Source: Bacteroidales bacterium UBA1182 (lineage in GTDB: Bacteria > Bacteroidota > Bacteroidia > Bacteroidales > Bacteroidaceae). Taken from it: a stretch of DNA of 50,798 nucleotides. The notes under the pieces were generated by a model, which worked only from the letters and a program-made list of their open reading frames with translations, did not search any database and was not told the origin of the DNA. A program made the translations under genes and the position numbers. The stretch's first letter is position 1. Each line of letters opens with the position of its first letter. Below are positions 18,601 through 26,760 of this stretch, in pieces. The stretch lies in assembly GCA_002310015.1 (NCBI GenBank), contig DBYQ01000003.1, positions 1 to 50,798 of the forward strand. The letters are read 5' to 3'.

Positions 18601-21600
18601 GGGTTTCCTACTACGCTAATCCGGTTTTCTGGGTTGTTCGGATCATATTCACTATATACAGATGTGCTGCTTATTGCTCCCAGATTCTGCTGTACATTGC
18701 GGTTGTTCTTAACTTGTGTGAGTATATTGAAGTCTAAGTCAAGCATATTCCGGTCTGGCCATACAATACGGCGGTCATTCTCGTTGGTGCCGCTATAATG
18801 TCCGGCTGGTGTCAGGTCAAGTGGAATTTCGTACTCATAATAGTTTCCTGAATAATCGGAACCGAGTCGAATAAATACAGATATGTCACCATCTTGCAGT
18901 GTGCCGTCATCAGGTACTACGGCTTCAGCATGAGTGAACATCTGAATTCGTTTGTATTTACGTAAGTCCAAGGAGCTCTTCTTATAGATGCCGCGTGCCT
19001 CGCCTGCGCCAAGTCCTATTACCTTAAGGCTCATGGCTTGTTCATTGTCCTGTACCAGTTGAGTCTGACTGGGATCTATTACACGGCTTATTCCAGGGGG
19101 TACTACATAATTCACCGGAGATCTGTCACCGTTCTCTTCAATATTGACTGAAGTGGCGGAGAATTTGCCTGAAATTGATGGCGCACGGTTTGATGCGCTA
19201 TAAATAGGTTGTTCGTAGTTGCGCCACTGACTGGTCATAAGTTCAAGTGAACCGAAACGTACATGTACCTCTTCTGAGAAGTTGGTTAAGTACATTCGCA
19301 TGAATCTTATGGAACTGAAATCGCGTATGCCGCCCTCAGCTTTCTCATATTCTGTAACAGGTACTCGGAAACAGTACCAGTTTACAGTCTCAGTATTACC
19401 GTTGCGCAGTTTAACCTTTACCTCACGTTTGTCTGAAATGTAGTTACGTCCTATTTCAAGGTCTGCCGGACGAAGCGAGATGCGATACCGGAAGAATTTT
19501 TCATATTCGTCCATTGTGTAATCACCATTTACATCCTCTACATCCGGGGTTGTACGGGCAGACTGGTCATACTGGTTGCCGCTTTCTGCAGAGTTTGGAG
19601 AGTTTCCTTCAGTTCCGTTATATTTACGGTAACGGTCAAGAACGGAAAGTAGAGCATCGTCATAGTCAGAACCTCGATAGTAATGGTATGTGTCAGCAGC
19701 GGGATCATCATAGAATTTCTGATAGACATCAGGCTTGAGTTTTCCTCTTATGGCATCAAGATATGATGCGTATGCAGGCCAGGTGCGTTCCTCCTCAGAT
19801 GACAGTCCGTTAAGGCCTACATCCTGCTTGTCACGTGCATTTGCATCTGTGTTATCAAAAGCATAAACAAGACTTTTTCCTGTAGGTACCTTTCCCCATG
19901 CGGTTTTTGTCCACTTGGTAGAATCGTTGTTCACGGGCATACCGTTCTCAAAAAACTTCTTGCCATCCAATAGAATGTCCTCTGAAACCTCACCCAGATT
20001 CAGATAAAGGTCACCGCCTGCAGCACCTGGATTGTAGATGAAAGGATCTAACATCCAGAATTCTATATACTCGATATTTGCTGCTTCAAAGTCTGTCGTG
20101 GTCAGTTTCCGTGTTATTCCTCCCCAGTTATCCTGCGGGTTGCTCAGATGACCGTCTGCATCCAAATCAGGATTCAAGTTGTATGGTCCTCGTTCATTAG
20201 GATAGTATGCCAGGTTTAGAATAGGGAGTGTTGTTGACTCGCTTGAAGTAGACTCTTTATTCGGATATAGTTCACGATCATATACCTCACGGACATAGTG
20301 ATTTGACAATTGGTCCAAATCTGTCTTTATGTGTGATGGCGTCAGTGGCGAGTTTCGACGGGTGAATAACGGGTCTATGGTGAACCAGTTGAGTAATGCA
20401 CGGTTATAGCCGGATTCCACTTGACCGGATTTTCCGTATCCTTTCATTCCCTTGGGTACAGATGACAATGACCATGCCCCTGGCAGTATAATGGAGATTC
20501 CATTTTCTGCGGCTTCAAAATCATCTATGTAAGAAGCTTGTCCCTGTACTTTGTCTGATACGTCTGAATGCAAACCAGCCATCTCTGCTTTGAAGTTGAT
20601 AGTTGAAGGTTGGGTGGCATTTACAAACGGAATCTTATCAATAAGACTTGTCAATGCTTGGCTTTCATGCTTCCAGTTGACATTGAGTCCGTACATGGTG
20701 TTGACCAATGGCTCATCGCCCATTGTGACCTTGCTGGTAAGTGGTTTCTCATTCAGATGCATGATAGTGCCGCCTAATTGGAAATTGTTGCTGAAATCAT
20801 ACATCCAATTTAGTCCAGCCATGGTCTTGCGTTGCATGCTGTATTCAGTATTGCTTTCCAATTGAACACTCACACTGGTACCTGCGTCAATAATGCTTTG
20901 ATTGATGATAGTTACAGTACCCATGCTGTAATCTACAGTATAGTCTGTATTTTCAACAAGAGTTACTCCGCCAGCTGTCACATTTACAGACCCTCGTGGA
21001 ATATTAATGGAACCGAGTGTTATGACATTGCTGTTGGTTCCGGAGAATTGACCCATAAGAATGAATTTGTCCTTGTCAGCTATGCGTTTGGCTACTACTC
21101 GGGTTGAATCATATAGTTCTTGGAATACATACTTGTCAGCTACAGCGTCATTGCCAATAGCCTTTCTTAAATGACTGCCGAATGGCTCAATAACTGGAAA
21201 GATTATTTTTCCATTTGATGCCTGAACGGTATATCTGTCTATGAAATCAAACTTTCCATTGGGGTGGGGATTGTTGTTTTCATCCAGACGGTCCATATTC
21301 AAAAGGTAAAGCAGAGGTGAATTCTTCAGTTCCGGTTCAGGAATATATGTAAGTCTGCTTCCTGTACTGTCACTGTTATAGTAGATACCCAATTTGAACT
21401 GTGAATTCAGAATGTTTCCCTGTGTGATGGAATAGACATTCTTCATCATGAGGTCCCATGTGCCGCTTCCCGGTGAATTTGAATTGGATTTCAACAGTTT
21501 TACAAACAGCGCCTGGCTGGCATCGGTTTTGTCTGATGAGAATTCGCCCACTTGATAACTGTTTCCTCCATATGTGTATTCAAATGCTACTGCAAGAACT

Positions 21601-22898
21601 TCATCGGATGCAAGTGCGTTTTTGAGTGAAATGTATCCCAATTCAGCGTTGAGTGTGTAGTCTGATGCGCTAAGCTTACGTGCATTTGATAGTTTCTCAT
21701 AATCAGAGCTTCCTTCCAGAAAGGATCCGAGCGTAACGGCCACCTGATCTATATCCCGCGCTTCAGGATAATTTCCTGTGATGCGACTGTAGAGGTCATT
21801 TGCTCCGTTTGCAGGAACACGGCCTCCCTGTGAAGTCCATATGTTGTTACTGATATGACTCGTTTCTCCCATATCAGTGAATGCTACTATGTTACGCGGG
21901 TTGTCAAAGTCACTTTTCTTGTTTGTGACCCAAACTTCTATTCTGGTTATCTGTATTCCAGACACTATGCTTGGTAACATAGCCATGTTTGCATCATAGT
22001 TGTCACGGAAGAAATGTGCCAGAAAGAAGTGCCGGTTCTCATCATAGTTGCTTGCATCAATCTCAAAGTCAGTTATCTGCTGTCCGCCTTGAGAGTTGAC
22101 TGTTGATGATGACGACTCCTTTTGTGATAGAACCATCTGCAGCTTGAGCTTGCCGAACTGGAGGTCAGTGCGGATACCGAACAGGGAAGATGCGCCTTGT
22201 ATCAGTGATGAGTTGGTGGGGAAACTTATGTTTCCGGCTTCAAGCAGACGTATTATTTCATCCTCCTTACCCTCATAACGCAATTTGATCATTTTTGCAT
22301 CAATGTCAAACGTGGCCTCAGTGTTGTAGTTGAGGTTCATGTTGACCTTGTCGCCTACACGGGCGCTGACGTTAAGGTTTATCTGCTCATCAAAATCAAA
22401 GCCTCCCGTAGAACGGTTCTGTACGGAGAGTGAGGGATTATCTACTATATTACGGTTGTATCCGAACTTGATGGCTGCTGATCCACTGGTTTTGACCTGA
22501 ACTCCTCCAGGTCCGAATATCTTCTCAGCCGGTCCCAAATCAAATTTCATGTCAGTGAAGTCAAAATGATTGTCGCCCTGATTCTTGACCTCTTCTGAGT
22601 ATTTGTTAAGATAGTATGACTGCATGGAGCGGCGCATGAGCATGCGGTTGTACTCATCAGGAGTCATAACTGTAGGAACCTCAAGATAACTGTCTCCCAG
22701 TTTATAACCCATGCTGAAGGTTTCATCCTCTTCATCATAGGTTATCTCTTCAGTTATGTTTTCAGGGTTAGGAAGAGTCTTTACCTGGTTCTGTGCATAA
22801 AGCCGGTTAAGGCTCCCGCACAAGCAGGAGCCCATCAGCAGTAATGCCCAGGCAAGGATTTTTCCCTTTGTCATCAGATGTAACGGATGTTTTTTCAA
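15639..22898 (-). CDS. sprA: Type IX secretion outer-membrane translocon SprA (Sov)
   Basis: At 2419 residues this is the largest gene in the window. It encodes the huge beta-barrel pore of the type IX secretion system, which exports proteins carrying C-terminal CTD signals. A signal peptide (LLLMGSCLCGSLNRLYAQ) is followed by SprA N-terminal-type repeats rich in KFGYNRN and VNMNLNYNTEATFD motifs. Long beta-strand stretches continue to the C-terminus, which ends in MTLKFTLTR. The start ATG overlaps the ruvA stop (ATGA), and the ruvA-sprA pairing is common in Bacteroidetes. porT at 43242-43997 is a second component of the system. The open frame is unbroken, so the gene appears functional. Confidence 0.95.
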   Translation of the reverse strand: MKKHPLHLMTKGKILAWALLLMGSCLCGSLNRLYAQNQVKTLPNPENITEEITYDEEDETFSMGYKLGDSYLEVPTVMTPDEYNRMLMRRSMQSYYLNKYSEEVKNQGDNHFDFTDMKFDLGPAEKIFGPGGVQVKTSGSAAIKFGYNRNIVDNPSLSVQNRSTGGFDFDEQINLNVSARVGDKVNMNLNYNTEATFDIDAKMIKLRYEGKEDEIIRLLEAGNISFPTNSSLIQGASSLFGIRTDLQFGKLKLQMVLSQKESSSSTVNSQGGQQITDFEIDASNYDENRHFFLAHFFRDNYDANMAMLPSIVSGIQITRIEVWVTNKKSDFDNPRNIVAFTDMGETSHISNNIWTSQGGRVPANGANDLYSRITGNYPEARDIDQVAVTLGSFLEGSSDYEKLSNARKLSASDYTLNAELGYISLKNALASDEVLAVAFEYTYGGNSYQVGEFSSDKTDASQALFVKLLKSNSNSPGSGTWDLMMKNVYSITQGNILNSQFKLGIYYNSDSTGSRLTYIPEPELKNSPLLYLLNMDRLDENNNPHPNGKFDFIDRYTVQASNGKIIFPVIEPFGSHLRKAIGNDAVADKYVFQELYDSTRVVAKRIADKDKFILMGQFSGTNSNVITLGSINIPRGSVNVTAGGVTLVENTDYTVDYSMGTVTIINQSIIDAGTSVSVQLESNTEYSMQRKTMAGLNWMYDFSNNFQLGGTIMHLNEKPLTSKVTMGDEPLVNTMYGLNVNWKHESQALTSLIDKIPFVNATQPSTINFKAEMAGLHSDVSDKVQGQASYIDDFEAAENGISIILPGAWSLSSVPKGMKGYGKSGQVESGYNRALLNWFTIDPLFTRRNSPLTPSHIKTDLDQLSNHYVREVYDRELYPNKESTSSESTTLPILNLAYYPNERGPYNLNPDLDADGHLSNPQDNWGGITRKLTTTDFEAANIEYIEFWMLDPFIYNPGAAGGDLYLNLGEVSEDILLDGKKFFENGMPVNNDSTKWTKTAWGKVPTGKSLVYAFDNTDANARDKQDVGLNGLSSEEERTWPAYASYLDAIRGKLKPDVYQKFYDDPAADTYHYYRGSDYDDALLSVLDRYRKYNGTEGNSPNSAESGNQYDQSARTTPDVEDVNGDYTMDEYEKFFRYRISLRPADLEIGRNYISDKREVKVKLRNGNTETVNWYCFRVPVTEYEKAEGGIRDFSSIRFMRMYLTNFSEEVHVRFGSLELMTSQWRNYEQPIYSASNRAPSISGKFSATSVNIEENGDRSPVNYVVPPGISRVIDPSQTQLVQDNEQAMSLKVIGLGAGEARGIYKKSSLDLRKYKRIQMFTHAEAVVPDDGTLQDGDISVFIRLGSDYSGNYYEYEIPLDLTPAGHYSGTNENDRRIVWPDRNMLDLDFNILTQVKNNRNVQQNLGAISSTSVYSEYDPNNPENRISVVGNPSIGNVRAIMIGVRNNSMSAKNAEVWVNELRLVGYESNGGIAAQSTLGLRLSDLASVDLSGTMTTAGYGGLEQSIKDRKTDDHYKYSVTTSTNIGRFLPEKARISVPIYYSVTKEKTSPKYSPYDTDLILDDVIESYPEGNARDSIRSITQDLRESHNFSISNAKVNISSEKPMPYDPANFSFSFSENVSNRSNSTIEYERDKNWRASIDYNYSPGLKGWAPFADIEYDAKWFSIIKDTKINFLPQSFSFNTGLQRNYHELQERDLEGSEGIPVTFSQQFYWSRDLSVNWNPLQLLRFSFNAKTKAEIEEPYTVVNKDLYPDQYQLWKDSVKMSLLNMGRPLDYSQSFNASYSIPLNKIPLTDWITADASFNSSYSWNRGTTYSNGVSYGNIISTRRSIALNGRFNMINMYNKITYLHRLNVRYASKKTTSNNTTSRNKRFQQEITLVPGKPNVIIHSLGASHPILTATTKDGSNIKLKFRKLSADSISIKVKDTLNVVIKIIQDPDVPDISRKFTLHEGIDYGLRLLMMVRNISVSYRNDYSMSLPGFLPNSKMFGQNNSTGLLAPGLDFAFGFTGDNYLYKAMDNGWLLSGDSIAHTASSTATEDLQIKFSIEPFSDIKIDANASWNKSGSNRIQYMYTGMPTTRGGSFSMTTISIGSAFEIHSASNNYHSRSFDRFINNLPIIRDRIESLYEGARYPAGSAFAGDIYNKDNGGVDMYSADVLIPAFLSAYTGRNARNATLDLLPGFLNMLPNWSFTYSGLSKIPFFKKYFKSFNLTHAYKSVYSIGSFNTFNSYMEYMNGRGFIEDVTSGNPIPSTMFNISSVSINESFAPLCGVNMTFQNDISAKFEYRKTRVLTLSTTAVQLVETTSDDIIAGAGYKINGLKLFGAQQGTGRNKVSNDLNLRADFSFRNQNALCRNLRDHSTQATSGNRAIKFSFQADYTYSRMLTMNFYYDYQSNFPLVSTTAFPTSTHDAGMTLKFTLTR

Positions 22899-23491
22899 AT
22901 ACGTTTCAAGGCTTCACGGATAACGGCTTCAACACTAAGACCATCCTGTTCCTTGAGTATGGCCTGCACCACTTTCTGAGATGCGGCTTGTGGAAAGCCC
23001 AAAGTAACCATGGCGGTGATTGCTTCATTTGCCACCTGCCCGGTCTGTATTCCTGTCTGGAGATTCAGAGGCATCTCTTCTGATTGTGTCTTTGCTATCT
23101 TGTCATGCAGGTCCACAATGATGCGTTGCGCGGTTTTGGCACCAATGCCTTTTACCTTCTTGAGAAGAGAGTCATTTCCTGAAGAAACTATTCCAATTAG
23201 TTCTGAAGGTGAAAAAGAGGAGAGTATCATTCTGGCCGACGCACCACCTATGCCTGGAACGGATATGAGCATCAGGAACAGTTCACGCTCCTGCTTGCCG
23301 CTGAAACCGTACAGGATGTAGGCGTCTTCACGTATGGCCTCATATACGAACAGACGTGCCTCATCCTTGCCTTGAATGGCAGAATATGTGTAAACAGATA
23401 TGTTCAGATCATATGCTACACCCCCGGCGGTAAGCAGGACTGCCTGTGTGGGTGTGAGTTCCTCAATCTTTCCTTGAATAAATTCAATCAT
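22895..23491 (-). CDS. ruvA: Holliday junction branch migration protein RuvA
   Basis: Binds four-way junctions as a tetramer and loads the RuvB motor. The 198 residues begin with MIEFIQGKIEEL, the OB-fold domain. Two helix-hairpin-helix motifs follow (SVPGIGGASARMIL and KVKGIGAKTAQRIIVDL), and the C-terminal RuvB-binding domain runs from about residue 150 (NEAITAMVTLGF). It is translationally coupled to sprA downstream although the two functions are unrelated. It is divergent from ddh, and no clear consensus promoter was found for it. Confidence 0.95.
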   Translation of the reverse strand: MIEFIQGKIEELTPTQAVLLTAGGVAYDLNISVYTYSAIQGKDEARLFVYEAIREDAYILYGFSGKQERELFLMLISVPGIGGASARMILSSFSPSELIGIVSSGNDSLLKKVKGIGAKTAQRIIVDLHDKIAKTQSEEMPLNLQTGIQTGQVANEAITAMVTLGFPQAASQKVVQAILKEQDGLSVEAVIREALKRI

Positions 23492-23579
23492 CTGTGTATG
23501 TCATTTGAGTTACTATAAATAAACGTTCTTTATAACCTATTATTGCACGTGCGCATGTACATGGGACCGGATTTTTTAA

Positions 23580-23587
23580 TAATTTCG
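23580..23587 (+). promoter_or_regulatory. Candidate -7 box for ddh
   Basis: TAATTTCG differs from TAnnTTTG by one base and lies 24 nt before the first ATG of ddh. Confidence 0.4.
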
Positions 23588-23603
23588 CAGCCGTAACATA
23601 AAA

Positions 23604-24512
23604 ATGAATCCTATGGAAAAGATAAAAGCAGCGATTGTAGGCTACGGAAACATTGGTAAATATGTGCTTGAGGCACTTGAGACAGCCCCTGATTTTGAGG
23701 TGGCAGGAATCGTTCGCCGTAATGGTGATGCGGATTGCCCCAAAGAGTTGCAGGGCTATAAGATTGTAAGGAAAATTACAGAACTTTCCAAGCCCGATGT
23801 GGCTATTCTCTGCGTTCCCTCACGTAAGGCTGAGGAGTATGCAAATGAAATTCTTCCACTCGGTATCAATACTGTTGACAGTTTTGACATACATACCCTT
23901 ATTCCGGAAACCCGCAAGCGTCTTCAGCAAGTTGCTGCTGAGGCCGGAAAGGTTGCTGTAATATCTGCCGGATGGGATCCGGGCACTGATTCTATTGTCC
24001 GTGCTCTCCTTCAGGGTATGGCTCCCAAGGGCGTAAGCTATACAAACTTCGGTCCTGGAATGTCAATGGGACACTCTGTTGCCGTAAAGGCTGTTCCCGG
24101 TGTCAAGGCTGCCCTTTCCATGACAATCCCCGTTGGCACCGGTATTCATCGCCGTATGGTATATGTTGAGATTCTTGACGGTTACCGTTTTGAGGATGTG
24201 GCTGCAGCCATCAAGGCTGATCCTTACTTTGTAAATGATGAGACACATGTTATGCAGGTAGAGTCTGTTGATGCTCTCAAGGATATGGGACACGGTGTCA
24301 ACCTTACCCGCAAGGGCGTATCGGGCAAGACACAGAATCAGCTCTTTGAGTTTAACATGAAAATAAACAATCCTGCCTTGACTGGTCAGATTCTGGTGTG
24401 CGCCGCCCGCGCTTCAATGCTTCAGAAGCCTGGTTGCTATACAATGATTGAGATTCCTGTCATTGACTATCTGTATGGTGACAGGGATGATCTGGTAAGA
24501 CATCTGGTTTAA
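23604..24512 (+). CDS. ddh: meso-Diaminopimelate D-dehydrogenase
   Basis: Forms meso-diaminopimelate directly from tetrahydrodipicolinate, ammonia and NADPH, bypassing the acylated intermediates of lysine synthesis. The 302 residues begin with the nucleotide-binding motif AIVGYGNIGKYVLEAL and contain SAGWDPGTDSIVRALLQ and FGPGMSMGHSVAVK, which are typical of the family. Two ATGs three codons apart (23604 and 23613) are possible starts. The gene is monocistronic with a terminator at 24533-24567. Its product supplies peptidoglycan cross-linking and lysine, together with asd at 47435. Confidence 0.95.
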   Translation: MNPMEKIKAAIVGYGNIGKYVLEALETAPDFEVAGIVRRNGDADCPKELQGYKIVRKITELSKPDVAILCVPSRKAEEYANEILPLGINTVDSFDIHTLIPETRKRLQQVAAEAGKVAVISAGWDPGTDSIVRALLQGMAPKGVSYTNFGPGMSMGHSVAVKAVPGVKAALSMTIPVGTGIHRRMVYVEILDGYRFEDVAAAIKADPYFVNDETHVMQVESVDALKDMGHGVNLTRKGVSGKTQNQLFEFNMKINNPALTGQILVCAARASMLQKPGCYTMIEIPVIDYLYGDRDDLVRHLV

Positions 24513-24532
24513 GCCAGCTTGTATATGAATTT

Positions 24533-24567
24533 ATCCCAGGATGCTTATTGGCATCTTGGGATTTTTT
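24533..24567. terminator. Terminator between ddh and the MORN-repeat gene
   Basis: Stem ATCCCAGGATGC (24533-24544) pairs with GCATCTTGGGAT (24551-24562) around a 6-nt loop, with one G-T pair, followed by TTTTTT on the plus strand. It lies between convergent genes and clearly serves ddh. Confidence 0.85.
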
Positions 24568-24571
24568 ATGC

Positions 24572-25696
24572 TCAGAAACAGAGACCTAAGCCCATGAAAA
24601 GACCTTCACAGTTTCCGTATCCCACTCTGAATGATAGGTTGAGCAGGTCTGACCGGTCTGGCGCGTAATATCGTTTGGCTACTATGTCTGAAAAGACCCT
24701 GTAGCTGAATCCGCATCCTGATGCCTTTTCACGGTAATAAAACTCATTTGATCCAAAGGGACTTCCTTGTCCGCCCCGGCAGTTCCTGTATGTTTTGTCA
24801 ATGGTGATACCTGCTGAGCCTCCCAATGTGATATTTCTCCATCTCCATCCCAATTCTCCAAGTATTTCTATCTTAGGATATGTCTTTTCAGTAATCACCT
24901 CATCCATGTATTCGTCCCATTTTACATATATCACCAACACATCTTGGTCAGCCTCCTCATCGTATTCATAACCAAAAGCGTCCTTGCCTTTTCCATGGGA
25001 AGCAATGTCCAAACCTAGGCAAAAACCCAGGAACGGACCTTGTGCCGGGCCAAAATCAAACTGTAGGGAGAGTAACTGTCCCCAACCGCATGAAAAGCCG
25101 GAATAGGTAACGATCCCTTTTCCGGGTTCCGTCTGTTCCTCTTCAGACAACAGGTCCTCTTCTGTTATTAACCCCCTGTAAATATCATAATAGACGTCAT
25201 AGCTTGATGTCAGGTAATAGTCATTATGGAAATAACCCTTGTATAGCGTGTTGTCGCTGGCATCGTAATAGACTCCCGGTCCCTCTTTAAGGTCATTTTC
25301 CCACTTTCCTGTATAGGTACTTCCGTCAGAATAGTTCATGGTGCCGGAGCCGTTGAACAGTCCATTCTCCCAATAACCTTCATAGCTGCCGCCGTCAGCA
25401 TATTTGTATGTGCCGTAACCGCTGAATTTGTGCTCCCTGAACTCTCCGGAGTAACTGTCGCCGTCTGGATACAGAAGTTCTCCTTTACCGTTCCACAGAC
25501 CGTCTTTCCATTCCCCTTCATAAATGGTCTTGTCAGCATAAATCATCTTTCCCCTGCCGTTGAAAAGCGAGTCGGTTATCTGTCCTATATAGACTGAGCC
25601 GTCTTCAAAACAGATGGTATCATTATGAGCCTGTGCATGTAAATTAAGGACACATGGAAGCAATAATGACAATATGAAAAGGTGTTTGAGTGACAT
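24572..25696 (-). CDS. Secreted MORN-repeat protein
   Basis: A 374-residue protein of unknown role. I chose the ATG at 25696, which gives a good signal peptide (MSLKHLFILSLLLPCVLNLHAQ); the frame is open nine codons further up. Residues 25-150 hold about six MORN-type repeats of the form Y-G-W/F...G-G, for example YEGEWKDG, YSGEFREH and YTGKWEND. The C-terminal 200 residues are probably a beta-rich outer-membrane-associated domain and end in GNCEGLFMGLGLCF. MORN repeats often bind lipids or proteins; nothing here fixes the partner. A near-consensus box TACCTTTA (25704-25711, minus) could be its promoter. Confidence 0.85.
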   Translation of the reverse strand: MSLKHLFILSLLLPCVLNLHAQAHNDTICFEDGSVYIGQITDSLFNGRGKMIYADKTIYEGEWKDGLWNGKGELLYPDGDSYSGEFREHKFSGYGTYKYADGGSYEGYWENGLFNGSGTMNYSDGSTYTGKWENDLKEGPGVYYDASDNTLYKGYFHNDYYLTSSYDVYYDIYRGLITEEDLLSEEEQTEPGKGIVTYSGFSCGWGQLLSLQFDFGPAQGPFLGFCLGLDIASHGKGKDAFGYEYDEEADQDVLVIYVKWDEYMDEVITEKTYPKIEILGELGWRWRNITLGGSAGITIDKTYRNCRGGQGSPFGSNEFYYREKASGCGFSYRVFSDIVAKRYYAPDRSDLLNLSFRVGYGNCEGLFMGLGLCF

Positions 25697-25723
25697 ATCG
25701 GTGTAAAGGTAGGGAAAAAACAT

Positions 25724-25731
25724 TAACTTTG
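25724..25731 (+). promoter_or_regulatory. -7 box of the DUF2007-proB-proA-argF' operon
   Basis: TAACTTTG matches TAnnTTTG and lies 28 nt before the ATG at 25760. Confidence 0.6.
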
Positions 25732-25759
25732 CAGATTGACAATTAAAAATCCGGATTGT

Positions 25760-25978
25760 ATGAATGAGAAGCAGGATTTGGTATGCGTATTCAAAGGCCA
25801 GCCTTTTGAAGCCGAGATTGTGAAAGGACGTCTGGAATCAGAGGGCATTCCGGCTATGATTATGAATAATTCAATGAGTGCTATTTTTTCAACATACACC
25901 GTTATGGCAGGTCCCGTCAGTGTGCTTGTTAATCCGCAGGATGAGGAACGTGCCAAACAACTGTTACAAGAGCAATGA
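25760..25978 (+). CDS. DUF2007-family small protein (putative signal transducing protein)
   Basis: A 72-residue protein recognised by its KGQPFEAEIVKGRLESEGIPAMI segment and the C-terminal PVSVLVNPQDEERAKQLL, both typical of the DUF2007 family. Family members have a GlnB-like ferredoxin fold by similarity, but their function is not established. The ATG at 25760 is chosen over a TTG eight codons upstream. Its stop overlaps the proB start (ATGA), so it is likely co-translated with the proline genes. A regulatory role there is only a guess. Confidence 0.85.
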   Translation: MNEKQDLVCVFKGQPFEAEIVKGRLESEGIPAMIMNNSMSAIFSTYTVMAGPVSVLVNPQDEERAKQLLQEQ

Positions 25979-26760
25979 AACAACCCAAAAGAATAGCTGT
26001 CAAGGTAGGCAGCAATGTACTTACACGTCCGGACGGACGTCTGGATATAGCGCGCATGGCGGCTCTGGTGGACCAGATAGCAGAACTGCGTCACAGAGGT
26101 ATTGAAGTCCTGCTGATCTCATCAGGTGCGGTAGCATCCGGCCGTGGCGCCCTGCCCAGTCTTAAGGATGAGAGTGTAGCAAGCCGTCAGCTGTTTGCTG
26201 CTGTTGGTCAGGCTAAGCTCATAGAGCATTATTATGACCTGTTCCAGGAGTACGGTATTATTGTAGGGCAGATACTTACCACAAAGGAGAATTTCATCAA
26301 CGAGACTCTTCATGCCAATCAGATGCGTTGCATGACGGCAATGCTTGACAACGGCATTGTGCCTGTCATCAATGAGAATGATACCGTATCGGTGGAGGAA
26401 CTCATGTTCACAGATAATGATGAACTGTCAGGCCTTGTGGCACGTATGATGAAAGCTGAGCTGCTCATCATTCTGAGTAATGTTGACGGTGTGTTTACCG
26501 GTAATCCTGATGAACCCGGCTCAGAACTCATTCATGATGTATATCCTGATGATGATTATACGCAGTATGTGAGCAGCAGCAAGTCAAAATACGGCAGGGG
26601 TGGTATGCTTACCAAGATGAATACTGCACTTGGTGTTGCAGCTGACGGCATTGAGGTCCGTATAGCCAACGGCCGCCGTCAGGATGTGCTGCTTGAAGTC
26701 CTGACAGATCCTGAGAATGCCCGTTGCACACGTTTTCACGCTTCAAAGAAACAACAATGA
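25975..26760 (+). CDS. proB: Glutamate 5-kinase, catalytic domain only
   Basis: Phosphorylates glutamate to gamma-glutamyl phosphate, the first step of proline synthesis. The 261 residues cover the amino acid kinase domain, with KVGSNVLTRPDGRLD at the N-terminus, SSGAVASGRG, and the glutamate-binding segment INENDTVSVEEL. E. coli ProB has about 367 residues because of a C-terminal PUA domain, which is absent here, as in several other bacteria. Proline feedback does not strictly need the PUA domain, so the enzyme may still be controlled. The stop overlaps the proA ATG. Confidence 0.94.
   Translation: MKQPKRIAVKVGSNVLTRPDGRLDIARMAALVDQIAELRHRGIEVLLISSGAVASGRGALPSLKDESVASRQLFAAVGQAKLIEHYYDLFQEYGIIVGQILTTKENFINETLHANQMRCMTAMLDNGIVPVINENDTVSVEELMFTDNDELSGLVARMMKAELLIILSNVDGVFTGNPDEPGSELIHDVYPDDDYTQYVSSSKSKYGRGGMLTKMNTALGVAADGIEVRIANGRRQDVLLEVLTDPENARCTRFHASKKQQ

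Noticed and set aside
15639..22898. sprA as a large adhesin or repeat toxin
   Set aside because: The size alone suggested this, but the N-terminal motifs, the unbroken beta-rich frame and the ruvA neighbour fit SprA.
23546..23565. Palindrome GCACGTGC and neighbours in the ruvA-ddh gap as an operator
   Set aside because: Short, single, and not placed over a clear promoter element. I could not separate it from chance.
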